Numbered from the stretch's first letter, positions 8,302-16,983 are shown. The stretch: DNA of 64,000 nt from Flavobacterium degerlachei (GCF_900106645.1 NZ_FNMV01000018.1:17065-81064); one strand, 5' to 3'. Notes: a model not told the origin generated them from the sequence alone. Numbers and translations are program-made.

Positions 8302-9063
8302 ATGGCAAAAAAAAGAGTATTACTAAAAATTGGAACCAATACATTAACCAAGGAAACCAATCATATTTCCAGAGGAAAGATTGAGGACATTGGGATGCAA
8401 ATAGCGGCTTTAAACGACGAATACGAATTTGTAATTGTGAGTTCTGGCGCTATCGCTGCGGCAAAACAATTTGTAAAATTGGAAACTAAAGGCAAAGAAA
8501 TAATAGTTAAACAGGCCCTTGCTTCTATTGGCCAACCTCATTTGATGCGGATTTTTCATGAAAATTTCAGTGATTTAGGATTATTGACTTCACAATGTTT
8601 GCTGTCGTATTCTGATTTTGAAAAAGAGCAATCCAAGGTTAACATCGTAAACACAATCAATGTATTAATCGAAAACAATTACATTCCGATTATTAATGAA
8701 AACGATACAGTGGCAACGGACGAAATTCAGTTTGGTGACAACGATAAATTAGCAGCATTAACTGCTGTGCTATTGAAAGTTGATATTTTAATTATTGCAA
8801 CGAATACCAACGGAATTTACACCAAAGCTTCTATTCATAATGATATTCCAGAAACCATTTCATTAGTAACCGACTTGCAGTTGATGCAACAAGAAGTGGG
8901 CGATTCAAAATCATCACAAGGAACCGGCGGAATGCAATCTAAAATTGAGGCAGCCGCAATTGCTAAAGCGGCTAATATTGAAACTTGGGTTGTCAATGGA
9001 TTGAAAGATGATTTTATTTTGAACGCAATAAAGAATACTATTCCTTTTACAAAGATTGTGTAA
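8302..9063 (+). CDS. proB: Glutamate 5-kinase, short form without PUA domain
   Basis: Phosphorylates glutamate to glutamyl-5-phosphate, first step of proline synthesis. Only 253 residues against about 367 in E. coli: the amino-acid-kinase domain is complete (KIGTNTLTK at the start, VSSGAIAAA, INENDTVATDEIQFGDND, GTGGMQSKIEAA), but the C-terminal PUA domain is absent. Since the stop is followed directly by a repeat and another gene, this looks like the natural short form rather than a truncation. A 166-nt space separates it from proA. In E. coli feedback inhibition by proline acts on the kinase domain, so regulation may be kept. Confidence 0.94.
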   Translation: MAKKRVLLKIGTNTLTKETNHISRGKIEDIGMQIAALNDEYEFVIVSSGAIAAAKQFVKLETKGKEIIVKQALASIGQPHLMRIFHENFSDLGLLTSQCLLSYSDFEKEQSKVNIVNTINVLIENNYIPIINENDTVATDEIQFGDNDKLAALTAVLLKVDILIIATNTNGIYTKASIHNDIPETISLVTDLQLMQQEVGDSKSSQGTGGMQSKIEAAAIAKAANIETWVVNGLKDDFILNAIKNTIPFTKIV

Positions 9064-9073
9064 AGTGAATGGA

Positions 9074-9124
9074 ACGCGGATGACACTGATTCGCAAAAGC
9101 GAAAACGCTGATAAAAACTGATTT
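9074..9124. repeat. Left 51-bp inverted repeat flanking the GxxExxY gene
   Basis: Compared by eye, it matches the reverse complement of 9597-9647 at 37 of 51 positions without gaps. Its middle is a small palindrome TTCGC-AAAA-GCGAA. Confidence 0.55.
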
Positions 9125-9130
9125 TAAAAT

Positions 9131-9514
9131 ATGGAATTACTACATCAAAAATTAACAGATGCTATTATTAAAACTTTTTACGAGGTTTATAATGAATTAG
9201 GGTATGGTTTTTTGGAAAAAGTGTATCAAAATTCCATGTATTTAGAATTGAAAAATAAAGGTTATCAGGTTGAAGCACAAAAGATGATAAAAGTGTACTA
9301 CAAAGGAGCCGAAGTTGGTGAATATTATGCCGATTTAATCGTAGAAAACTTAATCATCCTTGAATTAAAAGCTGCTGATTCGATAGTTAAAGATTTTGAG
9401 AACCAAATACTAAATTATCTAAGAAGCACCGATTGTGAAGTTGGCTTACTTCTCAATTTTGGTAAACGGCCCGAGTTTAAAAGAAAAATATTTGAAAACA
9501 ATCGAAAAAAATAA
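9131..9514 (+). CDS. GxxExxY protein (PDDEXK nuclease-like)
   Basis: A 127-residue member of the GxxExxY family. The name-giving motif is GFLEKVY at residues 26-32, and the nuclease-like residues are Glu29, Asp68 in YYADLIV and Glu78-x-Lys80 in ILELKA. The family has a PDDEXK fold; as far as I know its cellular role is not established. Here it sits between proB and argF', inside an amino-acid cluster where it has no obvious business, and is bracketed by 51-bp inverted repeats (9074-9124 and 9597-9647), which suggests that gene and repeats arrived together. The start ATG at 9131 lies 7 nt after the left repeat. Family assignment is firm; function is open. Confidence 0.85.
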   Translation: MELLHQKLTDAIIKTFYEVYNELGYGFLEKVYQNSMYLELKNKGYQVEAQKMIKVYYKGAEVGEYYADLIVENLIILELKAADSIVKDFENQILNYLRSTDCEVGLLLNFGKRPEFKRKIFENNRKK

Positions 9515-9596
9515 ATCCCTTTTCGCCACACTCTAAAATACATAAAACAAGTAAAAAACCCGCTTTTATCAGCGTCTAAACTATAAAACAATTACA

Positions 9597-9647
9597 AAAT
9601 CTGCTCTTATCCGTGGCTTCGCGATAGCGAATCCGTTTAATCAGCGT
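9597..9647. repeat. Right 51-bp inverted repeat flanking the GxxExxY gene
   Basis: Inverse partner of 9074-9124, with the inner palindrome TTCGC-GATA-GCGAA. A shorter related piece, CGCTTTTATCAGCGT, lies just before it at 9561-9575. Confidence 0.55.
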
Positions 9648-9663
9648 ACAAATTACATACAGT

Positions 9664-10611
9664 ATGAACTACATCTCAGTACAAAATATCGATTCCCTTT
9701 CTGAATGGGTGAAACAAGCATTAAAAATTAAAAAGAAGCCACTTAAAAATAAAAAACTAGGTAAAAACAAGACCTTAGGGATGCTATTTTTCAATCCAAG
9801 TCTAAGAACACGTTTGAGTACTCAAAAAGCCGCTTTAAACTTAGGAATGAATGTCATGGTGATGAACTTCACTAATGAAGGTTGGACTTTGGAATTTGAA
9901 GATGGTGCTATAATGGACCAAGGCGCTTCTGAACATATCAAAGAAGCTGCTGAAGTAGTGTCTCAATACTGTGATATTATTGCGGTAAGGGCGTTTGCTG
10001 GATTGGTCGATAAAGACAAAGACAATGCCGAAACGGTTTTGGCAGGTTTTCTGAAGTTTGCAACTGTACCAGTTGTCAATATGGAAGGCTGTACGGGACA
10101 TCCACTGCAAGCACTTGCTGACGCGATTACCATGCAAGAGCACAAAACAGAACACAGACCAAAAGTTGTTTTATCATGGGCACCACACCCTAAAGCTTTA
10201 CCTCAGGCTGTAGCCAATTCCTTTGTGTCAATGATGCAGTTACAAGATGCTGACTTTGTTATTACTCATCCTGAAGGCTATGAATTAAATCCTGAAATCA
10301 CAAAGAACTCTGTAATTGAATACGATCAAAATAAAGCTTTTGAAAACGCTGATTTTATCTATACTAAAAACTGGAGTAATTATACTGATTACGGAAAAAT
10401 AACCAATTCAGACCCCAATTGGACAGTAACAGCAGAGAAAATGACACTTACAAATAATGCTAAATTCATGCATTGTTTACCCGTTAGACGTAATGTAGTT
10501 GTTGCTGACGAAGTGCTTGACAGTGAAAATTCAATTGTTATCGAACAGGCAAACAACAGAACCTATGCAGCACAGTTGGTATTGCAAAAAATATTAGAAA
10601 ATGGACATTAA
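9664..10611 (+). CDS. argF': N-acylornithine carbamoyltransferase (acetyl or succinyl)
   Basis: Transfers a carbamoyl group to N-acylornithine, giving N-acylcitrulline. This is the Bacteroidota/Xanthomonas variant of ArgF. 315 residues. The carbamoyl-phosphate loop is NPSLRTRLSTQKAALN (44-59), where ordinary ArgF has STRTR, and the C-terminal HCLPVRRN motif is present. Acetyl- and succinyl-ornithine enzymes are told apart by one residue: from memory of the published structures, Glu92 in Xanthomonas (acetyl) and Pro90 in Bacteroides fragilis (succinyl). The matching residue here is Ser89 in DQGASEH, neither of the two. The gene overlaps argB by 11 nt, so the two are translated together. Family sure, substrate open. 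Confidence 0.9.
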   Translation: MNYISVQNIDSLSEWVKQALKIKKKPLKNKKLGKNKTLGMLFFNPSLRTRLSTQKAALNLGMNVMVMNFTNEGWTLEFEDGAIMDQGASEHIKEAAEVVSQYCDIIAVRAFAGLVDKDKDNAETVLAGFLKFATVPVVNMEGCTGHPLQALADAITMQEHKTEHRPKVVLSWAPHPKALPQAVANSFVSMMQLQDADFVITHPEGYELNPEITKNSVIEYDQNKAFENADFIYTKNWSNYTDYGKITNSDPNWTVTAEKMTLTNNAKFMHCLPVRRNVVVADEVLDSENSIVIEQANNRTYAAQLVLQKILENGH

Positions 10612-11386
10612 GAAAACCATCACAATAGTAAAGATTGGAGGGAACATAATTGATGATGTTTCGGAATTAAAGCAATTCTTATCTGATTTTTCAAAAATAG
10701 AAGGCGCTAAAGTATTAGTTCATGGTGGTGGAAAATCTGCTACTAAAATGGCAAAAAGTATTGGTCTAGTTCCTCAAATGATTGATGGCCGACGTATTAC
10801 TGATGCTGCTATGCTTAAAGTCGTAGTAATGATTTACGCAGGACAAATCAATAAAGATATCGTAGCTCAATTGCAAGCTAATAATACTAATGCAATGGGA
10901 TTTTCTGGTGCAGATGGGAATCTAATCCAATCTGAAAAAAGAAACCATCCTACCATAGATTATGGTTTTGTGGGTGATGTCCAAGGCGTAAACACTCCCC
11001 TATTAGAAACTTTAATTTCAAACGGGATTGTTCCAGTATTTTGTGCCATAACGCATGATAAACAAGGACAATTATTGAATACAAATGCAGATACGATTGC
11101 CAGCGAGTTGGCGATAGCCTTGTCGGAGGTTTTTGAAGTGACCTTAAACTATTGCTTTGAAAAACCGGGCGTATTGTTTGATGCCGATGATAATTCTTCG
11201 GTAATCGAAAACATCAATCCAGAATTATATGCCAAATTAAAAGCAGAGAAAGCAATTCATTCTGGTATGATTCCTAAACTAGACAATTGCTTCAATAGCT
11301 TGTCTAAAGGAGTTCAAAAAATAAAAATAGGTCACCACAGAATGTTGCAGGACAAGACAGAAATTTATACGAACATAGAATTATAA
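10601..11386 (+). CDS. argB: N-acetylglutamate kinase
   Basis: Phosphorylates N-acylglutamate, second step of the pathway. 261 residues of the amino-acid-kinase fold, with KIGGNIIDD near the start, VHGGGKSATK (about residues 40-49), DGRRITD and NTNADTIASELA. The ATG at 10601 lies within the end of argF' (overlap 11 nt, different frame), a sign of translational coupling. No extra N-terminal regulatory helix of the arginine-inhibited hexameric type is evident, so feedback sensitivity cannot be predicted. Confidence 0.95.
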   Translation: MDIKKTITIVKIGGNIIDDVSELKQFLSDFSKIEGAKVLVHGGGKSATKMAKSIGLVPQMIDGRRITDAAMLKVVVMIYAGQINKDIVAQLQANNTNAMGFSGADGNLIQSEKRNHPTIDYGFVGDVQGVNTPLLETLISNGIVPVFCAITHDKQGQLLNTNADTIASELAIALSEVFEVTLNYCFEKPGVLFDADDNSSVIENINPELYAKLKAEKAIHSGMIPKLDNCFNSLSKGVQKIKIGHHRMLQDKTEIYTNIEL

Positions 11387-11405
11387 ATTAGACGATTGAA
11401 AATTG

Positions 11406-11468
11406 AACCATTTAGATATTTAGATATTTAGAACATTAAGCTTAATTCTCTAAATTTTCTAAATGGTT
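11406..11468. repeat. Intergenic hairpin before argE
   Basis: AACCATTTAGA (11406-11416) pairs perfectly with TCTAAATGGTT (11458-11468); the loop contains TTTAGATA twice. Its outer arms resemble those of the hairpin at 4644-4697. Confidence 0.5.
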
Positions 11469-11536
11469 GAATAAAAAAGGAAAATATGTTGGATTAGTTG
11501 AAAATTCAAATTCAGTATTCGTCCCAATAAAAAAAT

Positions 11537-12607
11537 ATGAAAAACATAGAAACACTTACTCAGGAAGCCATCGCATTATTAAAAAACTTGATTGAAACAC
11601 CGTCTTTTTCTAGCGAAGAAGAACAAACGGCCGCTTTAATCGAAAAATGGTTTGTAGTAAACGAGATTCCTTTCGAGAGAGAAAACAATAATATCTGGGC
11701 TTACAATTTACATTTTGACAAATCAAAACCCACCCTTTTACTGAATTCTCATCACGATACCGTAAGGCCAAATCAAGCCTATACTAAAGATCCTTTTAAA
11801 GCGATTGTCGAAGACGGTAAATTATACGGCTTAGGAAGCAATGATGCTGGAGGATGTCTAGTATCACTTTTGGCTACATTTGTGCATTTCTATGCTTCAG
11901 AAAACTTACCTTATAACATTGTAATTGTTGCATCGGCAGAGGAAGAAAGCAGTGGAAAAAAAGGCTTGAACAGCGTATTAAAAAGCTTACCCGAATTAGA
12001 GTGTGCTATCGTTGGCGAACCTACCTTAATGCAATTGGCTATAGCTGAAAAAGGACTTTTAGTACTTGATGTCAAAATAAAAGGAACGCCAAGTCATGCC
12101 GCACATCAAAATGACGACAATGCCATTTACAAAACAATTCCTGTGATGGAATGGTTCAAAAACTATAATTACGAGAAAGTATCAGAGCAATTAGGCCCTG
12201 TAAAAATGACCGTAACCCAAATTAATGCCGGAAAACAACACAATGTAGTGCCGTCTGAATGTGATTTAGTGGTTGACATTCGTGTCAACGATTGTTACAC
12301 GAATCAAGAAATACTACAAACCGTTAAAGAAAACGTTGCTGCCGAAGTGACTCCACGTTCTATGAACTTAAGCGCCTCTTCCATTCCCGCAACGCATGGT
12401 TTAGTGCAGGCAGGGATTGCCTTGGGAAGAACAACTTACGGCTCTCCTACCCTTTCTGATCAGTCCGTTTTGAGTTGTAAATCACTTAAATTAGGACCTG
12501 GAGACACTTTGCGCTCACACTCTGCTGACGAATTTATATATTTGAACGAAATCGAGGAAGGAATCCAACTGTATATCAAAATACTTGGTGATTTTTTAAA
12601 GCAATAA
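11537..12607 (+). CDS. argE: N-acetylornithine/N-acetylcitrulline deacetylase, M20 family
   Basis: Zinc hydrolase that removes the acyl group, here expected to act on N-acylcitrulline because ArgF' works before it. 356 residues. Metal-site motifs are NSHHDTV (His72, Asp74), GSNDAGG (Asp103) and the glutamates AEEESSG (135-137). The middle part GTPSHAAHQ is the M20 dimerisation domain. ATG at 11537. No argJ is seen in the window, which fits a linear pathway without acetyl recycling. It lies 150 nt after argB, a gap with a long hairpin. Known relatives are cytoplasmic and no signal peptide is present. Confidence 0.92.
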   Translation: MKNIETLTQEAIALLKNLIETPSFSSEEEQTAALIEKWFVVNEIPFERENNNIWAYNLHFDKSKPTLLLNSHHDTVRPNQAYTKDPFKAIVEDGKLYGLGSNDAGGCLVSLLATFVHFYASENLPYNIVIVASAEEESSGKKGLNSVLKSLPELECAIVGEPTLMQLAIAEKGLLVLDVKIKGTPSHAAHQNDDNAIYKTIPVMEWFKNYNYEKVSEQLGPVKMTVTQINAGKQHNVVPSECDLVVDIRVNDCYTNQEILQTVKENVAAEVTPRSMNLSASSIPATHGLVQAGIALGRTTYGSPTLSDQSVLSCKSLKLGPGDTLRSHSADEFIYLNEIEEGIQLYIKILGDFLKQ

Positions 12608-12615
12608 AATAATTA

Positions 12616-12691
12616 GGAGCTAATCCTGCTATCCGCTATATCTTTCCCTGCTTAAAGAAAGCAGGAAAAGTATGCCGCTACTATCAGGGCT
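12616..12691. repeat. Degenerate intergenic repeat, copy B
   Basis: GGAGC at 12616-12620, CTATCCGCTATATCTTT, a hairpin CCTGCTT/AAGCAGG, then ATGCCGCTACTATC and AGGGCT. Same block order as copies A, C and D. Confidence 0.6.
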
Positions 12692-12838
12692 AAAAATAAG
12701 TGCAGACAATAAAATAGTCTACAAAAAGACAAACTCCGCAACTCTCTGAGGAACGTTTGAGTACCTCTGCGAAACAAAAGAATAATAGTTAAGCTTCAAC
12801 CAAAAAATTGAAACTTTAAACCTGAAACAAAAAAAATT

Positions 12839-14119
12839 ATGAAACTTTGGGAAAAAGGAATACCTACTGACAAACAAATTGAACAATTCACCGTTGGAAA
12901 CGACAGAGAATTGGATTTAGTTTTAGCTAAATACGATGCATTAGGTTCAATTGCTCATGCTAAAATGTTAGGGAACATAGGTTTATTAACTACTACCGAA
13001 ACTGATTCTTTAGTATTTGCTTTAAACGAAATCATTGCTGATGTCGAAAAAGGAAACTTCGTAATTGAAGATACTTTTGAAGATGTACATTCGAAAATCG
13101 AATATATGTTAACGGTAAAACTAGGTGATGCGGGTAAAAAGATTCACACCGCACGCTCTCGTAACGACCAGGTTTTAGTTGATGTAAATTTGTATTTAAA
13201 AGACGTAGTAAAAGAACTTAAAGAGCAAGTAAAAACGCTTTTTGATTTGCTAATGGAATCAGCAGAGAAACATCAAAATGTATTGTTACCAGGATATACG
13301 CATTTACAAATTGCCATGCCTTCATCGTTCGGAATGTGGTTTTCAGCTTATGCAGAAACTTTAATCGACGATATCACCATGTTGAATGCTGCCTTGAAAG
13401 TCGTGGATCAAAACCCATTAGGTTCCGCTGCAGGTTACGGAAGTTCATTCCCAATTGACAGAACGTTCACTACAAAAGAATTGGGTTTCGAAACCTTAAA
13501 ATTCAATTCGGTAGCAGCACAAATGAGCCGTGGAAAATCGGAGAAAACATTGGCTTTTGCCATGAGTAGTGTCGCCGCTACTCTAGCTAAATTCTCTATG
13601 GATGTGTGCTTGTACATGAGTCAGAACTTCGATTTTATTACCTTACCAGCACATCTTACAACGGGATCGAGCATCATGCCGCACAAGAAAAACCCAGATG
13701 TTTTTGAGTTAATTCGTGGTAAATGCAACAAAATTCAAGCCTTGCCATACGAAATAACATTGATTACTAATAACCTTCCAAGTGGTTACCACAGGGATTT
13801 ACAATTATTGAAAGAAGGATTGTTTCCAGCTATTCAAAACCTGAAAGCCTGTTTAGATATTTCCATATTTTCGATCAAAGACATTAAAGTAAAAGATAAT
13901 ATTTTAAACGATCCCAAATACAATTACTTGTTTACTGTAGACACATTAAACGAAATGGTGGTTGCGGGAATGCCTTTTAGAGATGCTTATAAAGCCGTTG
14001 CTGAGCAATTGGAAAACGGAACATTCGAATCTCCAAAACAAACAAAACATACGCACGAAGGAAGCATCAATAACTTGTGCCTAAATGAGATAAAAAAGAA
14101 GATGAATGCTTCTTATTAA
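12839..14119 (+). CDS. argH: Argininosuccinate lyase
   Basis: Splits argininosuccinate into arginine and fumarate, the last step. 426 residues, somewhat shorter than the ~460 of E. coli, which is normal for this phylum. The fumarase/lyase signature GSSIMPHKKNP is at residues 276-286 and contains the catalytic serine. HTARSRNDQV (about 102-111) is the second family motif. The start ATG at 12839 follows an AT-rich stretch. This is the last gene of the cluster and is closed by a strong bidirectional terminator. Confidence 0.96.
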   Translation: MKLWEKGIPTDKQIEQFTVGNDRELDLVLAKYDALGSIAHAKMLGNIGLLTTTETDSLVFALNEIIADVEKGNFVIEDTFEDVHSKIEYMLTVKLGDAGKKIHTARSRNDQVLVDVNLYLKDVVKELKEQVKTLFDLLMESAEKHQNVLLPGYTHLQIAMPSSFGMWFSAYAETLIDDITMLNAALKVVDQNPLGSAAGYGSSFPIDRTFTTKELGFETLKFNSVAAQMSRGKSEKTLAFAMSSVAATLAKFSMDVCLYMSQNFDFITLPAHLTTGSSIMPHKKNPDVFELIRGKCNKIQALPYEITLITNNLPSGYHRDLQLLKEGLFPAIQNLKACLDISIFSIKDIKVKDNILNDPKYNYLFTVDTLNEMVVAGMPFRDAYKAVAEQLENGTFESPKQTKHTHEGSINNLCLNEIKKKMNASY

Positions 14120-14130
14120 TTCAAAACTAA

Positions 14131-14164
14131 AAAATGCGCTATCAAAATTAGCGCATTTTTTTTA
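14131..14164 (+). terminator. Bidirectional terminator after argH
   Basis: AATGCGCTA (14133-14141) pairs with TAGCGCATT (14149-14157), with T-runs on both strands. It serves argH on the plus strand and the thioredoxin-like gene on the minus strand. Confidence 0.85.
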
Positions 14165-14267
14165 TTTTACATTTAAAATAAAAGCTATATCTTTAAAATA
14201 CAGATCCAAAAGATAAAATTAAACTTCATTAAGTTTTAATGTAATCATCACTTTGAAAATTATTTAA

Positions 14268-14561
14268 TCAAATCATACAACGATTAATTTCTTCAAAAGT
14301 TTGTTCTAAAGAAAAAACACCTGCTTTTCTGAGAACCTCTTTTCCATTTTTAAAAAATAAAAGAACAGGAGCAGAAAAAACCATCAACTCTCCTCTAAGC
14401 ATTGGAAAATCTTCTAATTTTATTTTGCTATACGCTAAATCGGGGAAATTACTCTGGATCCATGGCTTTAAACGCTGGTCCAATGCGCCACAGACTGAAC
14501 ATCGTTCGGTACTGATTAGTATCAAAATAGAAGAATAGTTGTCAATTTCAGACTTTGTCAT
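14268..14561 (-). CDS. Thioredoxin-like protein
   Basis: A 97-residue thioredoxin-fold protein. The redox motif is CSVC (Cys21 and Cys24, in STERCSVCGALDQR), and the cis-proline region is FSAPVLLFFKNGKE. It has no signal peptide, so it should act in the cytoplasm in thiol-disulfide exchange. A frame extends upstream to 14645, but a promoter (TATCTTTA at 14573-14580) lies inside that extension, so the ATG at 14561 is preferred. It stands alone, back to back with the membrane-protein pair. It is shorter than classical thioredoxin (~105) and lacks WCGPC, so the partner is unknown. Confidence 0.8.
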   Translation of the reverse strand: MTKSEIDNYSSILILISTERCSVCGALDQRLKPWIQSNFPDLAYSKIKLEDFPMLRGELMVFSAPVLLFFKNGKEVLRKAGVFSLEQTFEEINRCMI

Positions 14562-14572
14562 TATTTTTATTA

Positions 14573-14601
14573 TAAAGATAATACTTTTCAAATAAATCCA
14601 A
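14573..14601 (-). promoter_or_regulatory. Promoter of the thioredoxin-like gene
   Basis: On the minus strand TTG (14601-14599), an 18-nt spacer and TATCTTTA (14580-14573), seven of eight matches to TAnnTTTG. RNA would start about 14568, a few nucleotides before the ATG. Confidence 0.55.
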
Positions 14602-14779
14602 TATGTAATGCCACTAGAGACGAACGAACTATTAATAATTTGCATTTAGAGGAAATTAAAGGAAAAACAAATCTTCCTTAGTAAAGTACAAGCCTCCTTT
14701 TAAAGTCATAACGCGCTGTCAATCACAGTGTGTTTTTTATATCTATTTTAAATCTAAAAAACCAATACGATACAAAACC

Positions 14780-14808
14780 TTAGGAACTGTAGGAATAATG
14801 TATATTTG
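14780..14808 (+). promoter_or_regulatory. Promoter of the membrane-protein pair
   Basis: TTA at 14780-14782, an 18-nt spacer and TATATTTG at 14801-14808. The predicted start near 14813 leaves about 20 nt before the ATG at 14834. Confidence 0.55.
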
Positions 14809-14833
14809 ATAATAGCAATGCTAACACTACAAT

Positions 14834-15832
14834 ATGAAAAGATTTGAAGAAAACAGTACTAATAGACTTTTTGAGAAAAGCTTAATCGATAGAGAGCAAA
14901 TGGATCAGATTTCAGAGTATCGTGCCTTAAATGTCTTCTCAGTGCATACAGAGCTTAAATTATTCTTATATCTTTCTGTTTTATTGTTTACCTCTGGTAT
15001 AGGCATCTTAATTTACGAAAATATTGATAGCATTGGCCATATTGCCATTCTTAGCCTATTACTAATCGTCACTATAATCTGTTATTATTTCAGTTTTAAA
15101 AATGCCGTAGGATTTAAAAAACAGCAAACTAGTTTTGAAAACCCCTTATTTGACTATCTCATTCTTGCAGCCATACTTTTGAGTTGCATTTTTATTGGTT
15201 ATTTACAGTTTCAATACACTGCTTTTGGGACCCATTATGGTTTAGCCACCTTAATTCCCACGGTAATTGCTTTATTTTGCGCCTACTATTTTGATAATAA
15301 AAGTATCTTATCAATCGCAATAACTGGGCTCGCAGCCTATATCGGATTATCAGTAAGTCCGCAAGCGTTGCTAGATAATAATTTTCAGCAATCAGATTCC
15401 TTAAGTTACTCTGCCATTGCTTTGGGTATTGTATTAATTGTTTGGTCCATTTACAGCACAAAAATTGAACTAAAAAAACACTTCAACTTAGTCTTCTTGA
15501 CTTTTGCTTTACACCTTATCAATATTTCCTGTATCAATAACTTATTTGAACCTTATTGGGGAGTATTTATTATTCTATTAGCGGTTTCCAGCTATTACTT
15601 TTATACGGTAAGCTATAGCATTAAATCAGTATCCTTATTTGTGTTCACTATTTTATATGCTTATTTTGGACTTAATTTCCTTTTATTCAAAATCATTGAT
15701 TTAATTGACATTCAAGATCTAATGATACTATTCTCTTTTTTAGTGCCCTTTTATTTTATTGCTTCTATAATTTTATTTATCCGTCTCATTAAAAAATTCA
15801 ATAAAAACAAAACCGATGATTGCACACGATAA
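14834..15832 (+). CDS. Polytopic membrane protein, DUF2157-like
   Basis: 332 residues. A short soluble N-terminal helix region (about 1-40, ending in the HTELKLFLYLSVLLF transition) is followed by about nine to ten hydrophobic segments to the end. The layout, a small charged helix bundle then many membrane helices, resembles DUF2157 proteins; this is pattern recall and not a search result. It overlaps the next gene by 17 nt, so the two are translated together and are likely subunits or paralogues: both begin with a SLIDREQM / GFINKKQF-like helix before the membrane part. No function is known to me. Confidence 0.7.
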   Translation: MKRFEENSTNRLFEKSLIDREQMDQISEYRALNVFSVHTELKLFLYLSVLLFTSGIGILIYENIDSIGHIAILSLLLIVTIICYYFSFKNAVGFKKQQTSFENPLFDYLILAAILLSCIFIGYLQFQYTAFGTHYGLATLIPTVIALFCAYYFDNKSILSIAITGLAAYIGLSVSPQALLDNNFQQSDSLSYSAIALGIVLIVWSIYSTKIELKKHFNLVFLTFALHLINISCINNLFEPYWGVFIILLAVSSYYFYTVSYSIKSVSLFVFTILYAYFGLNFLLFKIIDLIDIQDLMILFSFLVPFYFIASIILFIRLIKKFNKNKTDDCTR

Positions 15833-16976
15833 AACAGAATTAGAAAATATAACGCTACTTGAAGAAGCTAAATCATTAAACGAAGCTGGTTTTATAAATA
15901 AGAAACAGTTTGAAGTAATTTCAAAGCAACTGATTGTTCCTAAAAGTCATAATAACCTATTAATTAGAGCTGCCTTTTTCTTATTAGGTGTTTTTTTATA
16001 TTCCTCGATTTGCGGTTTCTTCAGTCTAATTAGTGTAGACTTAATTGATGATAACTTTAAAGTTCTAATTTTTCTTTATGCTCTTGTTGGTTTTATAGGA
16101 GCAGAATTCTTAACCAAGCAAAAGTTTTATGGTCATGGATTAGATGATGCTTTTATATTGGGGGCCCAATTAACTTTGGCTATAGCGATAGGAGTTTATA
16201 CTGATGGAAACGGATTACTAATTGCCGTAACAATAATGGTTACTTCACTATTAAGTTATCTTCGCTATGTGCATTTATCAATGGCATTGTTGTTTTGTTT
16301 GGCTGCCACTGCTAGTCTGGTTTATACGATGTTTGAGTTAGGCGATATTGGGAAAAACATTTTACCGTTTGTATTGATGTTATTTTCGGTAGCTGTTTAT
16401 TTTTACAGTAAAACAGTTCTAAAAAATTTAAAAACAGCTTTTTATCACAAGGGGATTTTGCTAGCTAATAGTTTTAGTCTTATTCTGTTTTATCTTTCGG
16501 GAAATTATCTTGTAGTACGGGAACTTTCTGTTGCATTATTGGGTGCGCAGATTAATCCAAATAGTGACATTTCGTTTGCCTATTTCTTTTACGCTTTCAC
16601 GTTTATTGTTCCTGTAGGCTTTCTAGTTTACTCTTTATTAAAAAAAGACCGTATTATGCTTTGGATTGGTGCATTGGCAATGGCGTTCTCCATTTATAGT
16701 GTTCGTTATTACTATGCTGTTTTACCCATTGAGACTTTCTTGACTATAGCAGGATTACTGCTATTTGCTTTTACATTTTTTGCCATAAAAAAATTAAAGC
16801 ATAATAAAACGGGAATTACGTTCCGACCAGATCGATTTACAAATGCCAATGCTTTTATGAATGCCGAAGCATTAATCGCATCTCAGCTTGGCCTAAAACC
16901 AGAAACTATTCAAGAATCTGATATGGAATTTGGCGGTGGAGGTTTTAGTGGTGGAGGTTCGGGAGGAGAATTTTAA
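15816..16976 (+). CDS. Polytopic membrane protein with Gly-rich tail, DUF2157/DUF4401-like
   Basis: 386 residues. The N-terminal ~45 residues are soluble (LNEAGFINKKQFEVISKQL), followed by about ten membrane segments and a cytoplasmic-looking tail that ends FGGGGFSGGGSGGEF. A tail of this kind is also seen in TPM-domain and some phosphatase-like membrane proteins, but no such domain is visible here. The start ATG at 15816 lies inside the preceding gene (overlap 17 nt, other frame). A perfect 13-bp hairpin follows. Probably works with its neighbour in the inner membrane; function unknown. Confidence 0.7.
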   Translation: MIAHDKTELENITLLEEAKSLNEAGFINKKQFEVISKQLIVPKSHNNLLIRAAFFLLGVFLYSSICGFFSLISVDLIDDNFKVLIFLYALVGFIGAEFLTKQKFYGHGLDDAFILGAQLTLAIAIGVYTDGNGLLIAVTIMVTSLLSYLRYVHLSMALLFCLAATASLVYTMFELGDIGKNILPFVLMLFSVAVYFYSKTVLKNLKTAFYHKGILLANSFSLILFYLSGNYLVVRELSVALLGAQINPNSDISFAYFFYAFTFIVPVGFLVYSLLKKDRIMLWIGALAMAFSIYSVRYYYAVLPIETFLTIAGLLLFAFTFFAIKKLKHNKTGITFRPDRFTNANAFMNAEALIASQLGLKPETIQESDMEFGGGGFSGGGSGGEF

Positions 16977-16983
16977 AAATAAG

